A stretch of DNA of 64,000 nucleotides, from contig JBANDB010000020.1 in the NCBI GenBank assembly GCA_037576215.1, positions 248,001 to 312,000 of the forward strand, given 5' to 3'. Of the stretch, positions 21,717 through 31,895 are shown in pieces; within the stretch, counting starts at the first letter, position 1, and each line of letters begins with the position of its first letter. The DNA is from Armillaria gallica (Eukaryota; Basidiomycota; Agaricomycetes; Agaricales; Physalacriaceae). The notes beneath the pieces were generated by a model that saw nothing but the letters and a program-made list of their open reading frames with translations, ran no database searches and was not told the origin of the DNA. Both the position numbers and the translations under genes were made by a program.

Positions 21717-23940
21717 CTAACGCCTCTTCCTTCCACTTTTCGACTTTTTGCCATGCTGTGGCTTCTCCTTTGCTGACCTGTTATCCACATTTTTCTCTTC
21801 AGCCTCTCGCTTCATCGCCTGCTCTGTCAGAATTTCATTTAAAACACCGGTGATCGAAATCTTTTCACCTGGGTCACACAATGTGTCGCCGCTTCCCAGG
21901 AATACTTTGAGAGCCCCTACTGTAGGTAACCCGATGAAGGTAGCAACCCTTTTGGTGTATTTCTTGGCGAGGGAGGCCCACAAACACTTTTTAACACTCT
22001 TGTGCACGTCGGCCAACATCTGCTCATAGTTAGCAAGGGCGTCCTCTTCTGTCTCCGGGTCTTCAAGGTCTTCTGGAAATCCATACGCTCGCCTGTGAGT
22101 GGGAATGTATGACTCTGGGTCTAGAATCATCAGGAGGAAAGACGCTAGACTGCATTTATAACGGACTAGCAAGATTCTTAGACAAGCTAAAAGAGGCGGC
22201 ATGTTATACTCACGCTTGTTGGGATTAGTTGGTAGGTAGAGCATTAATCGAACTAATCCCTCATATACCCTGTCTGGATCGTGGTCAAGGTTGGTCGACC
22301 ACATCCCACCTTCAACGTCATACAAACGAGAGACCTCGACTTGATGCATACTTGTTAGGGACCAAAATGAAGACCCTCGCGTAAAGCTTGGCTCTGGGGT
22401 GTAAACAGCATGTGCTGCGCCAGACGGCTGGAAGCTGCAACGTTTCATCAGCAACATTAACCCCAAAAAAATCACTGACATACTAGCAATCTCCCGGCAG
22501 TAACACCAGCGTATATCCCACAGCTACATCAAGGGATGGTCGTGGCTGTTCTTCGCTGATGCTGCAATTAAATATTGCATCGAAGTACTCATCTATGTTG
22601 TCGCGAAGGAATTTCTCTTTAGGAAAGAAAGTCGTCCATAGCTTACAGCCTTGTTCAGCGGCTATCAGCCCAATTTTGCCGTCTGCTTCATGGTGTTCAC
22701 CGGTTAATGTGCCAGCGTGATGTATGAGTCCCCAGTTAGCATCAGCCCATTGCTCCCTGGAAAGTCCATGAGGCCAATCGTACTGTGATGAGGTATTGTT
22801 CCACACATCATAACCATCGTCCATGAGGCTGGTACTGAGTGAGGCACGACATCAGATGCTAAGCCCAGTTTTAGTACACACCCAAATGGAGGAGGGGCTC
22901 CTCGATGTGCCATGGGTACATCGAGAACCTTTTCGCTACGAGTGGGATCGGTGAGCCCAGCAATAAACTCGGAATGTAGCATTTTTTTATATGGCATTCC
23001 AGGTGTCTCCATTTTTCTGAACATATCTGCGACCCATTCAGGGATCCTCCGTATGGCTTGATATACACACGAACACCTACCATGTACCTCTACCAGTTGT
23101 GCAGGCTGAACATTCCAATGCGTAGCCATGTATTCGCTCGAGAGTGCCTCGATGATGTCTGGCTCTCGAAAACCTTCCAACTTAACCCCCCGATTATGAG
23201 CCAAGTGGTCCAAGATGGTGTCAATCAACTGGGCATTGTCGGGGAAAGGAGCGCGTATAAAAACGATGTGGGGGTTCGTATCTTCGAGAATAGGATAATT
23301 TATGGAGAGCATTTCAACCTCCCTGGCCTGCTGTTGTCGATGGGTTTAGACTACATTGCCAGTAGACGGGATGCAACTCATGTCTTCAAGTAAGTTTTTT
23401 GAGTCTTCAGGAACGTACGGGAGTGTGACAATAGTGGGTGAAGAGTTACCATCCTTCTGATGTTGTCGGGACCAAGGCATAACAGGAGCATCCCTGAACA
23501 TGCCAAGTGCATTGACTCTGAAGTCAGTAGTACGCCGCAAGGGCCGATTGATGTCGCCAGTTTGGATTCCTATCTCGCAGCGGCTTGGACTGTCTGGCAC
23601 GGACAGGGGAGGGGGAAGAGGGGACTGCTCCAGTGCTGGCGGGGTTTCCGCGATCGAAGGGTGGTCCGTCGCCGGTTTGTAGTGCTTCTGCTGGCAATGC
23701 TGGGACTGTTTGGATGAACCATCCATCGAAGTCTCTCTGGACCAGGATCTTCATTCTTGATCTAAGTCGTGTTCAGAAAGACAATAACTTGGGAACGTAC
23801 TTGTGTGCAGCTCGTGAGGATCGCTTCTTTTCAGCAGTGCGCAATCGCTTAGATGCCCTTTGACATGCATAGAAATCGGGATCCTCAGACGATTGCGGTG
23901 AATTCTCAGGCACATTGGTCGTGTCCTCATCCTCAAATTC
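21717..23940 (-). pseudogene. JmjC-like (cupin, Fe(II)/2-oxoglutarate type) protein, one nonsense codon
   Basis: Introns at about 22871-22825 (GTGTGTAC...ACTCAG) and 22490-22440 (GTATGTCA...TTGCAG) join three exons into a protein of more than 600 residues. The JmjC core is visible: WGLIHHAGTLTGEHHEADGK supplies an H-x-E pair (HHE), and GDCYFQPSGAAHAVYTPEPS supplies the distal metal-binding His in the typical PxGxxHAVYTP setting. JmjC proteins hydroxylate or demethylate proteins, often histones. The N-terminal part is proline/serine-rich; the C-terminus is a lysine/arginine tail (KPQHGKKSKSGRKRR). One in-frame TAA (23346-23348) separates STGNVV from THRQQQAREVEML, a single C-to-T change from CAA. 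A first exon EFEDEDTTNVPENS lies in the terminal repeat, so the repeat provides promoter and 5' exon. Confidence 0.72.
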
Positions 23941-24236
23941 TGAAAACAAAAAGAATAAACGTGGGTTGTTGGCCTCTTGAAGACAAGTTATGAGTCAGCA
24001 TATACTGGATCAGATATTGTCTGACCCACCCAATGGTTTATAGTGTATGTCATGCATTACTAGCATTGCAGAGAGAATGGGCGTGGAATCTAAATTCTAA
24101 CCCCGGAGTTGGGACTGAGTTTTAACCACAACGGCAAATCCCGTTCTCAGGGTGCGACTGGGATGTCTGATAGGGGTGTCTAAGTTATTTACAATATTAC
24201 CCTGCTTTACCTTGCTTGTCAAGGTCTCTCAAGGTC
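23866..24236 (-). repeat. Terminal repeat, right copy
   Basis: This is the inverted counterpart of 16086-16470. It lacks about 18 bp (the CTTCTACCGC segment) and has an 18-bp insertion (GTTCTCAGGGTGCGACTG) relative to the other copies. Here the exon after the acceptor reads on through DFYAC into QRASKRLRTAEKKRSS, whereas the other two copies have TGA at that point. Confidence 0.75.
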
Positions 24237-24412
24237 TAAAATCTTCGCTTACCAAGCCATGAGCTGCATGTGATATGATGTAATCCGAGTGTCATGGCTT
24301 AGTAATTTAAATTATATCATTCCACCACCAATGCTACATGATGTCCAATGCCTCTGCTACTCCCGAAGTGTCTGATACCAACTCTATGAAGGCTTCTGAG
24401 TTCTAACAATGG

Positions 24413-24577
24413 AAAATGTCAAAGTTCCGCAATGGAACCTGCCTCATCTGGATGGATTATCCTTAGGAGCTTTGATGTACAGACACTGATTGTCGCTAAA
24501 CTGAACGAAACCTGAACACAAGTCTTAGGTAATGTTATAACAGCCGTCTTTGCATACCCCGTAGTAGGTATCAAGGA
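24413..24577. repeat. 165-bp dispersed repeat, copy 2 of 2
   Basis: Same orientation and near-identical to 4374-4538. It begins immediately after GGAAAATGTCAAAGTTCCGC and ends at GGTATCAAGGATGG. It lies just outside the right terminal repeat. The following 250 bp (to about 24850) is open but not recognisable. Confidence 0.8.
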
Positions 24578-24579
24578 TG

Positions 24580-25320
24580 GGCTCATGATATTCAGCATGG
24601 GGACATCCACCATGAGCGTCAAGGACTCCAGTACTCAGATCGCAGACCCTGCATTCTTTGACATACCAAGGTGTCCAGACTCCAGGATCCTCAACATTGC
24701 TAAGGCTATCCGCCTTGACAATAGCATGGGCATTATATTCCCTTGGTACCGCATCGGTATGGTGTCAAGAAGTTGGTCGCAGACACTGTTGCGGACACCG
24801 TTACCCCAGACCCAAAGGATATTGAGCTGGTATCGTTCACGCTGACTGTGATGTCAGTTATCCAGAGCTTACCCCCTGGGAATGGTACTTAACGACAATC
24901 AGACAGGTGCCCTGGTAATCTGGTGCCATCCTTTTTCTCTGCTCGTGCATCCTGTCAACCACCTTCATCAGTGATGTCACTCGCATATATGCATCTTTGG
25001 CAGCTGCGACAGGAATTGGAGGAACTCTTGGCCATTTGGTGTGTACTCATATGATATATTGGCCCATACAGAATAGTATATTTCTTTCTGGCGCGCGCAC
25101 GGATATTGTTACGATTCATATCTAGGAGCCGCCTTAGAGCAATTCGTAATTATTGCACATAGAGTCATCGTAAACGCGGGTTTCAAGGGTAAGGAGCGTT
25201 TTCATAGGCCTCTGCCCCACAGCTGACAACAAGACGACAATTTTGTCTTTTCAAAATACTCCTTCCCCCAAAAAGCGACGGCTTGGAGCCCCACTTTTTA
25301 ATTGCTGTTCACGATTCTTG
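24580..25320. other. No gene recognised
   Basis: A short plus-strand frame at 24585-24845 lacks motifs. The rest is non-coding by eye. Confidence 0.35.
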
Positions 25321-25323
25321 TAG

Positions 25324-27029
25324 TCATTGTGTCGGCAGGTGAGGAACATCTTTTTTGGCCTTTTTCTCTTTCTGAACCTTTGGGGAAAGCCCTGGACATG
25401 CCTGATTCAATAGCTCGGGACAACAGATATTGCAACATGGAATGATAGGATCTGAGTCAATTAACGGTGAGTGCTTGATCACTTTTGCATGAGGGTATGA
25501 GCCTTACGAGACGTTTCGTTGCCATAGATTTCCCCCATATCTGTCGCCGACATTTACCAGTCTGTACAAAGACCTTCAATCCTTCATCCTCTGTTTCAAC
25601 ATTCAATGGAGGCTCATCAGGGCATGGCACCAAATCTTTTCCCCCAACCGTGAACTCCATTTGACACCTCGAGAGATGGTATATTGGTTCCGTTCTTTGA
25701 CTGTCCTCAGGACCGTGCGTGTTTTTTTCTTTTCGCCCCGCTTGGCATTCTCCATAGGCTTCTGTGGGCTGAATAGGTCTTCCTCATACACAGATTTCTC
25801 TACCAGTAGAATGGCTATCCCGGCCGTTCCAGGACCACATCCTGCTCATTGGACGAATGTTGACATTGACGTCGTGAATTTCCACTACACGATACGCTCG
25901 ATATTTGGTATGTTGCATCCCTGTAGACTGTTACCTCAAGCTTCCTGATTGGAATTACAGTGTTCATACGTATCATCCCTGCAGCATCTGTACAGATGAG
26001 GACTTGGATAGTATTCAATCTGGCCAGCCACATCACTTCTTCACGGTACTCTGTCAAATATGTGGCATTATAAGGTCATAGAATGCCTAGACCGTGCATG
26101 CTCTGCGGTAGGAGCTCTGTAAGATGATCTTCAATTGAAATGCTGACAGGGATACTGTCTGCATAGATCCGGGTCAACGGTATGTCACTTGCTTGTTTCA
26201 CATCCTTGAGAATGACAAAGTCCAGGTCCGCATACGAATCCATAGGATGCTGTATTATCCGAGACACATTCTGCTGATCGTTCCCGACATCCATGGTAAT
26301 GTATCCTGAAGTCATTTGTTTGAACTGGACTTTACTGAGCACGTCGTCTCGAATTCTTTTAGACAAAGTGGCGGACATTGCAACCATCGACACCGACTTC
26401 AGAATGAACGCATGGATGGTGCCAAGACCCCCATACATCTTCCGAAATTGACTGCGCCAATACGACACCACATGAGCCTCGTCAATCAATATCGACAACA
26501 GGCGCCGTGTGAATTCCGAGTTATGAAGGACCGTGTCGATGAATCGTGTTGACAAAGCCAATTCTGGAGAAATGAGTACGATTTGCTAATTTCCTCCATT
26601 GATATCCTGACGATGTTCTTTAGAACAGCACAGTACAGCAAGACAGGACATACCGCCATGATCTGTGGTGTGCAGCCACCACCACGAGCGTATACTCGTT
26701 CTTGAAAGAGCCGACCTATGCAACCTTCAATTTCGGAATCTTTGAAGGTGAACAGTACATACCTGATCTTCTTGAAGGGATATCAATGGGGATACCATCA
26801 AGGTAAAGCGCCCTTTGCTCTTTTTGTGAACATGGGGGCCTGCAGCGATGGCAGTTTCTCCAAATCCTGTTGCTGCATGAACAAGGACATCCTTGCACTT
26901 GCCAGTGAGCTGTGCTTCTATGGCAGTCATCTGCTCATCCTGAAGTGGATGAGGCCAACCCCAGTGTGCCTGTATCTTCTCTTTCAGTCCTTCTAATTCC
27001 TTCGGTGACAGGGGTTTATAGATAGGCAT
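25324..27029 (-). pseudogene. RecQ-like DEAH helicase, decayed
   Basis: Superfamily-2 helicases of this mushroom-expanded group unwind DNA. In order from ATG 27029: the Q/Walker A region (LQDEQMTAIEAQLTGK ... ATGFGETAIAAGPH), motif Ia MVSPLISLQEDQV, GGGCTPQIMA, VLISPELALSTRF, motif II IDEAHVVSYW, motif III MVAMSATLSKRIR, IYADSIPVSISIEDHL, motif V-like IQVLICTDAAGM, NIPNIERIV, AILLVEKSVYEED, FVQTGKCRRQIW and a final Cys cluster CCNICC. It is broken: Walker A lysine is Glu (GET, 26856-26858), and stops occur at 26586-26588 (TAG in a GxYxIVLISPE context), 25885-25887 (TAG where Gln is expected) and 25846-25848 (TGA where Arg is expected). Intron positions are still visible. Confidence 0.82.
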
Positions 27030-27430
27030 TTTGGGATCCCTACAGGGTCACAACTGGGTGGATTTACACTGTGACGCACCAGGTACATCTCTTTTGTCTC
27101 TTTGTAGGTGCATCATTTGAATGGTGTCGTGTAGGACGCGAGCGAGAAGTGTACTGAAGAGGGACGTTCAAGAAATTAGGATATGCTGACTAAAACATAT
27201 TTTCCTTGACTGAGTCAAGGGGAAGATTTACGGTTTCATTGACGACACCCGTCGACACGGCCATAGTGGCAGTATCAGATAGTGGAAGAGAACATCGACA
27301 AGCCCCAGAGACTCGGGGTAGAAGGACTTGAATGGGCAAAAGACTCGGTATTGACGTCACTAAGTATCAACTAGTGCACCACACACAGCGTTCGGACCAG
27401 AAGGGATCAATGACGGTAGTAGGCCACGCC
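27030..27430. other. Spacer upstream of the helicase remnant
   Basis: No gene seen. It presumably contains the old helicase promoter and the truncated 5' end of the LINE fragment. Confidence 0.35.
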
Positions 27431-27439
27431 ATCAAGCAA

Positions 27440-28935
27440 GGAGAGTGTCAAATACCTCGGTGTGCATATCAATTGATGCCTGGACTTCAAGGAGCACGTT
27501 GAGCACACGGTGGGGAACGGCATCAAGGCAGACCGCAGTAGCACTCACACGGTTAGCAAACACGAAGATTGGCATGTCTCTCAAATACATTCATCGTCTA
27601 TTCATTGGTCTGGTCGCACCCCAGATAGAGTAGGCTTTCCCCATGTGGTACAACCCGGTGTAAGGGGGAGAAGGAAGGTAGAGTGGAGCAGTGGGTGTGG
27701 GTGTGGCGCACAAGCTCAACGTCTCGCATGCAAGGTAGTGGCTAGTGGCCTAAGGTCGACGCCAACAGGTGCCTTATTGCACTACCACGCCAACGTACTT
27801 CCCTCTCACCTATGACTGAGCCTGGTGGCTTACAAGTTAGCAGCTCGCCTATACACATTCCCTCCAGCCCACCCGTTCTTCAAGACAATTCGGAGATGCA
27901 AACGTCAACCCGCTTCCACCGCTCACCGATGCACCACCTTCGCAATGCCCTCTCAGACTTCCGGGAAGAATGGGAATGCATCGACCCCATCCCGATCCAA
28001 AAAGCAGACAGTATTGGATTCGACATCGTCCCTGACAAAGACCAAGCGGAGGTAGGGAAGACCCCAAGGAGCGACCGACTCATCTTTCCCGACCTGATCA
28101 GGGCGACTGCTTGGTCGCAGACTTACGAAAATGCCCCACATGGGGAAGTCCACCGTCATCTATGCCTAGGTTCAGATGCTCACCATACAGTCCTTGAAGC
28201 GGACTTGGCAGGCGTGATACTGCCAAACCCACAAAAATTACAATCCTCATAGACTCAGGTCAGACGAAATCAGGATGTTATGTACCTGGTAGGAGACTTC
28301 TGCTATCAGGCGCAACGTCTTTAGTCCAAGAGAAGATCCCTACGCATCCGCTTCCAATAGGGACCAGGCCACATTGTCACCATCAGTGATGAAATAGCCG
28401 ATGCGGAAGCCAGACTAGTTGCCCAAGGACCCCCCTTCCTGCTGTTCGCTAGAATCGCACTGTGCTCACCAGCCCACCCCCACGTAGCAAGGCTGCAGCG
28501 ATATGGACTTCTCGAAGCGCATCCAGGCGCAATGGACAGAGCTGTGGCTCACCTCACCCAAAGGAAGCTTCACGAAATGTTTCGACCGTTCGGCGCCCTC
28601 CCCAAAAATCCAAAGAATCTTCGAAAACATGTCCAGGTTGGAAGCTAGCATGTTCACACAGCTATGCACTGGACACATTCCGCTCCACACGTATAGCTTC
28701 CGCTCGCGAGCCGCCCCATCCCCTGACTGCCCCTACTGCAATGTCCCAGAAACGGTAGGCACATTTCCTTCTAGTCTGTGAGCGCTATTCCGATGAGAGA
28801 CAAGCCCTCCGTTGTCGGACGAGGGCAGCCAATCTCCAACTCAGACACCTTCTATCAACCACATCTCGGCATACCTTTGCCACCCTCGCATACGTGCAGT
28901 GCACTAAGCGTTTTCCTGATGTCTCCAACAACAAA
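27440..28935 (+). pseudogene. 5'-truncated LINE: end of reverse transcriptase, RNase H and zinc tail
   Basis: From 27445 the frames read VKYLGVHIN then CLDFKEHVEHTVGNGIK, LFIGLVAPQIE and (with shifts) MWYNPV, QRLACKVVASGLRSTPTG and LVAYKLAARLYTFPPAHPFF, the conserved thumb/connection region of fungal LINEs. RNase H remnants follow: HLCLGSDAHHTVLEADLAGV (28157-28220). The tail FTQLCTGHIPLHTYSFR and SPDCPYCNVPETVGTF, then VCERYSDERQALR and SRHTFATLAYVQCTKRFPDV, ends near 28935. Multiple frameshifts and stops make it dead. The catalytic YxDD palm motif is missing because the 5' part is absent, as is usual for LINE insertions. Confidence 0.78.
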
Positions 28936-28939
28936 GGCG

Positions 28940-29570
28940 GTCCTCCCCCGTAGGAATGTAGCTCCAGTTGGATGGACACCAATTTATCTGTGCCTCACTT
29001 GGGCATGCGAGGGGGGGGGAACAGTTTGCAGACTTTCTTCCGACCTCCGCTACGGAGGAGAGTACGCAATCTCGTGCTCATTTTTGCACTTGGTAACATG
29101 TCCCAACCCAGTCAAGCAGCCACCAATGACAACACAACATCAACATCTCGCCGGGACTCCCACAATCTCTACACCACACTTACTGACCGTCCACTGCATC
29201 ACGGTCCTGTCTTCCGCTCAATACTTCTCTTCTGCACCAAGATGCACACAACCACACATGACCAGGCAACCATCACAGCTCAACACAGCCAGATACCAAC
29301 CCTCAGGCCGTAATACCGATACCTTCACATAGTTAGATAAAATGTCGTGTTACAAACCACAACATCTACGCATAGGCTCCATAGGGCTTTAAACATGACT
29401 TCATTGACAACAAACAGACTGAGACCAACAAAATCATGGTCCACAACGGGATCTAAGCTGCATCGCAGCTTCCACTATTGTTGTACAAGTCAAACCTATT
29501 GTCTTAGAATGATTGGTATGCCTGTCTTTCGACTAACATTTTATGTATCAAATGTATTGTTTATTCATCG
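28940..29570. other. LINE-flanking sequence, no gene recognised
   Basis: Plus-strand open frames here are Thr/Ser/Pro/His-rich with no motif. This is likely the 3' untranslated region of the LINE or unrelated spacer. Confidence 0.35.
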
Positions 29571-29574
29571 AACA

Positions 29575-30928
29575 CTAGGTGCGTGCCCTCTTACTATTCC
29601 GCGACGACTTGTACAATGTATCATATTCAACTTGTGTTCGTTTCCTTTTCCGCAGCAATTTCAAGGGTTCCCCCAGAATCTCGACATCACTTTCAGAAGA
29701 CGCGGGTCCATTATCGACATTTGTTGTTCGTGTTACCATCCAAGATGACCATGTTGCGGAAAGTTCCAAGATGTCATGTTTGATATCTTCCCTCAAACTT
29801 GGTATTTGGGAATCCTTCCAGAATGAGGATAGATCGACCCCAAGTGGAATCGTGGAGGTACGCTGAAAAATGTATAAATTTGGTCAGTTAGATTCTCGTG
29901 GTTCTGAGATCAGTTCACCATGAAGTCAAAGTAGAGAGATGGGTTCGACATGAGCATTGCGGCGAAGTGCAACAGATATATGCCACAGTCATATAGGTTT
30001 GGTTGGGCAGGGACCTGCATTGGAAGTAAGTTTCTGCTACAATCCACACAATCTACTTTTTTGATGTACAGAGACAGACCGTCCGATGGCAGCCCTCGTA
30101 GTTCGCACCCCCTTCTTGTCAAGAGCTTCAAGCGATAGAAATTTTCCTAACAACTCAACGTCGGCACAATGTGGATCGCCGAGGGAATCTAAAATGAAAA
30201 TTGTTGTTCTGAGATGGCACCTCAGTCAGTAATGGTCATCACATTGTAGGCTACAACTTACACTTCACGTGTGGCTCCTGGTGTTTCGTTCCTTTCCGTG
30301 ATGTCTTCTTGCTCTTCTTTTTCATCCAAGGGTGGAAAGGTTGTATACTGCGGATTGCAAATGATGGCCAGGTACCAATGACATCTGAGTTACCAGTCAA
30401 GAGAACGAAGAAAAGTTGAGTTAAGCGAAATACCCCTCATGCATTGGTACGATCAAGTACTGCTTGGAAAAAATGTCTACCTTCGCGGTCCAACGACGAA
30501 CATCATTGTAGTTCCTATGAAATGATAAATGGGTAGGACAACTATGCAAAACAAGCTTACTTCTTGAACCTTGGATACCAAAATGAGCTGAAAATGAAAT
30601 TTTCATTTGGTGCATATGTCTCATTTAGGTTTTTATACTCCAAGCTGTTAGATAAAGTGTAAATGGTGCGAAGGGACTTCTCCACGAATGTACACACTGT
30701 TTTAGTCCAAACTCTATTATATTATCATTGAGATATTGACCTGGCGATAGGCGATCCAGCTCGGCTTTGCTGATACTCACTCCTCCCGAGATCCACCAAG
30801 GGTATATAAGCACTCTTGAACAAAGGATTGGCAACTTTTCTCAATCATAGAAAGTCGACGAACTCATCGGAGGTCTTCGTTCCAACTTCTTCGTCCGTTG
30901 GTAGTACTTCCCCTTTTGCAGGACTCAT
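29575..30928 (-). CDS. Ulp1/SENP-type SUMO protease-like protein, spliced
   Basis: C48 cysteine peptidases process SUMO or remove it from targets. Splicing by eye gives the catalytic domain in order: SGGVSISKAELDRLSPGQYL and NDNIIEFGLK; ENFIFSSFWYPRFKK; NYNDVRRWTAKVDIF; the catalytic His in HWYLAIICNPQY; the Asp in TTIFILDSLGDPHC; and the Gln/Cys pair in VPAQPNLYDCGIYLLHF. All three catalytic residues (His, Asp, Cys) and the oxyanion Gln are present. Introns (for example the ones starting GTAAGCTTG, GTATTTCGC, GTAAGTTGT, GTACATCAA) have clean ends. The C-terminal exon is basic and ends KSSRNSKRART. One possible defect is a single-base frame change in a TTTT run at 30700-30703 between FGLK and ENFIF, unless an intron is missed there. 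The start at 30926-30928 is tentative. Upstream, in the same direction, lies the terminal repeat copy 31021-31463. Confidence 0.8.
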
Positions 30929-31020
30929 TGAAGGATGTATACTGGAAAGGAGGCATTCAAGAACAGATGACACTGAGAGATGCATGAAATACTGACGCTG
31001 CTATCTTTAATGATCCAGCG

Positions 31021-31463
31021 CACTTTCCATAAGCCAGTTTTGGATCAACCAAAATGAGAACCTACCGGCTTATTCGCCATGGGTGCTGTATAAAAGGGCA
31101 CAGGCTGTGATGCCTTTCAACACGCATAGAAATCGGGCTCCTTAAGCGATTGCTGTGAATTCTCAGGCACATTGGTCGTGTCCTCATCCTCAGATTCCAA
31201 AAACAAAAAGAATAAACGTGGGTTGTTGGCCTCTGAAAGACGAGTTATGAGTCAGCATATACTGGATCAGATATTGTCTGACCCACCCAATGGTTTATAG
31301 TGTATGTCATGCATTACTAGCATTGCAGAGAGAATGGGCATGGAATCTAAAGCCTTCTACCGCATTCTAACCCTGGAGTTCAGACTGAGCTGGGACTGAG
31401 TTTTAACCGCAACGGCAAATCCCGGATGTCTGATAGGGGTGTCTAAGTTGTTTACAATATTAT
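31021..31463 (-). repeat. Third copy of the terminal repeat, outer tip missing
   Basis: It is the inverted counterpart of 16086-16575, from CACTTTCCATAAGCCAG to GTTTACAATATTA. The outermost 45-50 bp (CCCTGCTTTACCTTGCTTGT and GGTCTCTC) are absent because similarity stops at 31463. It points toward the Ulp1-like gene, whose start lies about 95 bp inside the end of homology. Confidence 0.78.
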
Positions 31464-31489
31464 CTAGAAAATCTTGAAAACCTAGGACA

Positions 31490-31895
31490 GCATAGACCTG
31501 TGACTGGTCCCTACATGGGCAAGCATCAATGGTAGGGACCTGTACGTCTGACTTTGAATCCCCTATGATGTCATTGAGAAATTGTCGAATCCCAAAATGG
31601 TCAGAAAATGAGATACCATATATAGGTTTTGGTGTTAGTGTAAAGGCGCAGGCTATGGCGCGTCATCATAAAAGGAAAGTAATTACAAAAAGACTATATC
31701 ATCCGAGTTCACCTGCTAGCTAGTAGACCTGTGACTGGTCCCTACATGAGCAAGCGTCGATGGTAGGGACCTGTAAATCTGACTTTGAATTCCCTTTGAT
31801 GCGTTTAGGGATTTGCCGAATCCTAAAAAGGTCAGAACGCGGATACCATATTTGGGTTTTGGTGGTGCACCACGACAGCGACAACACGTTTTGGC
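31490..31895 (+). repeat. Two direct copies of a hairpin-bearing end (TAGACCTGTGACTGGTCCCT)
   Basis: Units at 31495-31640 and 31726-31895 share TAGACCTGTGACTGGTCCCT, a hairpin arm GGTCCCTACATG...CATGGTAGGGACC-like stem, and CTGACTTTGAATyCCyTwTG, then ATACCATATwTrGGTTTTGGTG. The second copy is much closer to the inverted copy at 32163-32282. Confidence 0.7.

Larger units (their letters stand above)
16086..24236. mobile_element. 8.15-kb block with long terminal inverted repeats and two inward-facing genes
   Basis: The left end reads GACCTTGAGAGACCTTGGCA and the right end is its complement with one change. Homology continues inward for about 370-400 bp on each side (CAAGGTAAAGCAGGGTAATA, AACTTAGACACCCCTATCAG, CCAATGGTTTATAGTGTATG), about 90% by eye with small indels. 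The left gene (16.4-18.66 kb, plus) and the right gene (21.72-23.94 kb, minus) both begin within the repeats. No recognisable transposase lies inside, so the block may be mobilised in trans or be a gene-carrying derivative. A clear target duplication was not found. Confidence 0.65.

Noticed and set aside
16086..24236. Interpreting the block as a KDZ transposon
   Set aside because: No KDZ transposase, CxC zinc cluster or other transposase motif was found; only the possible oxygenase gene hints at it.
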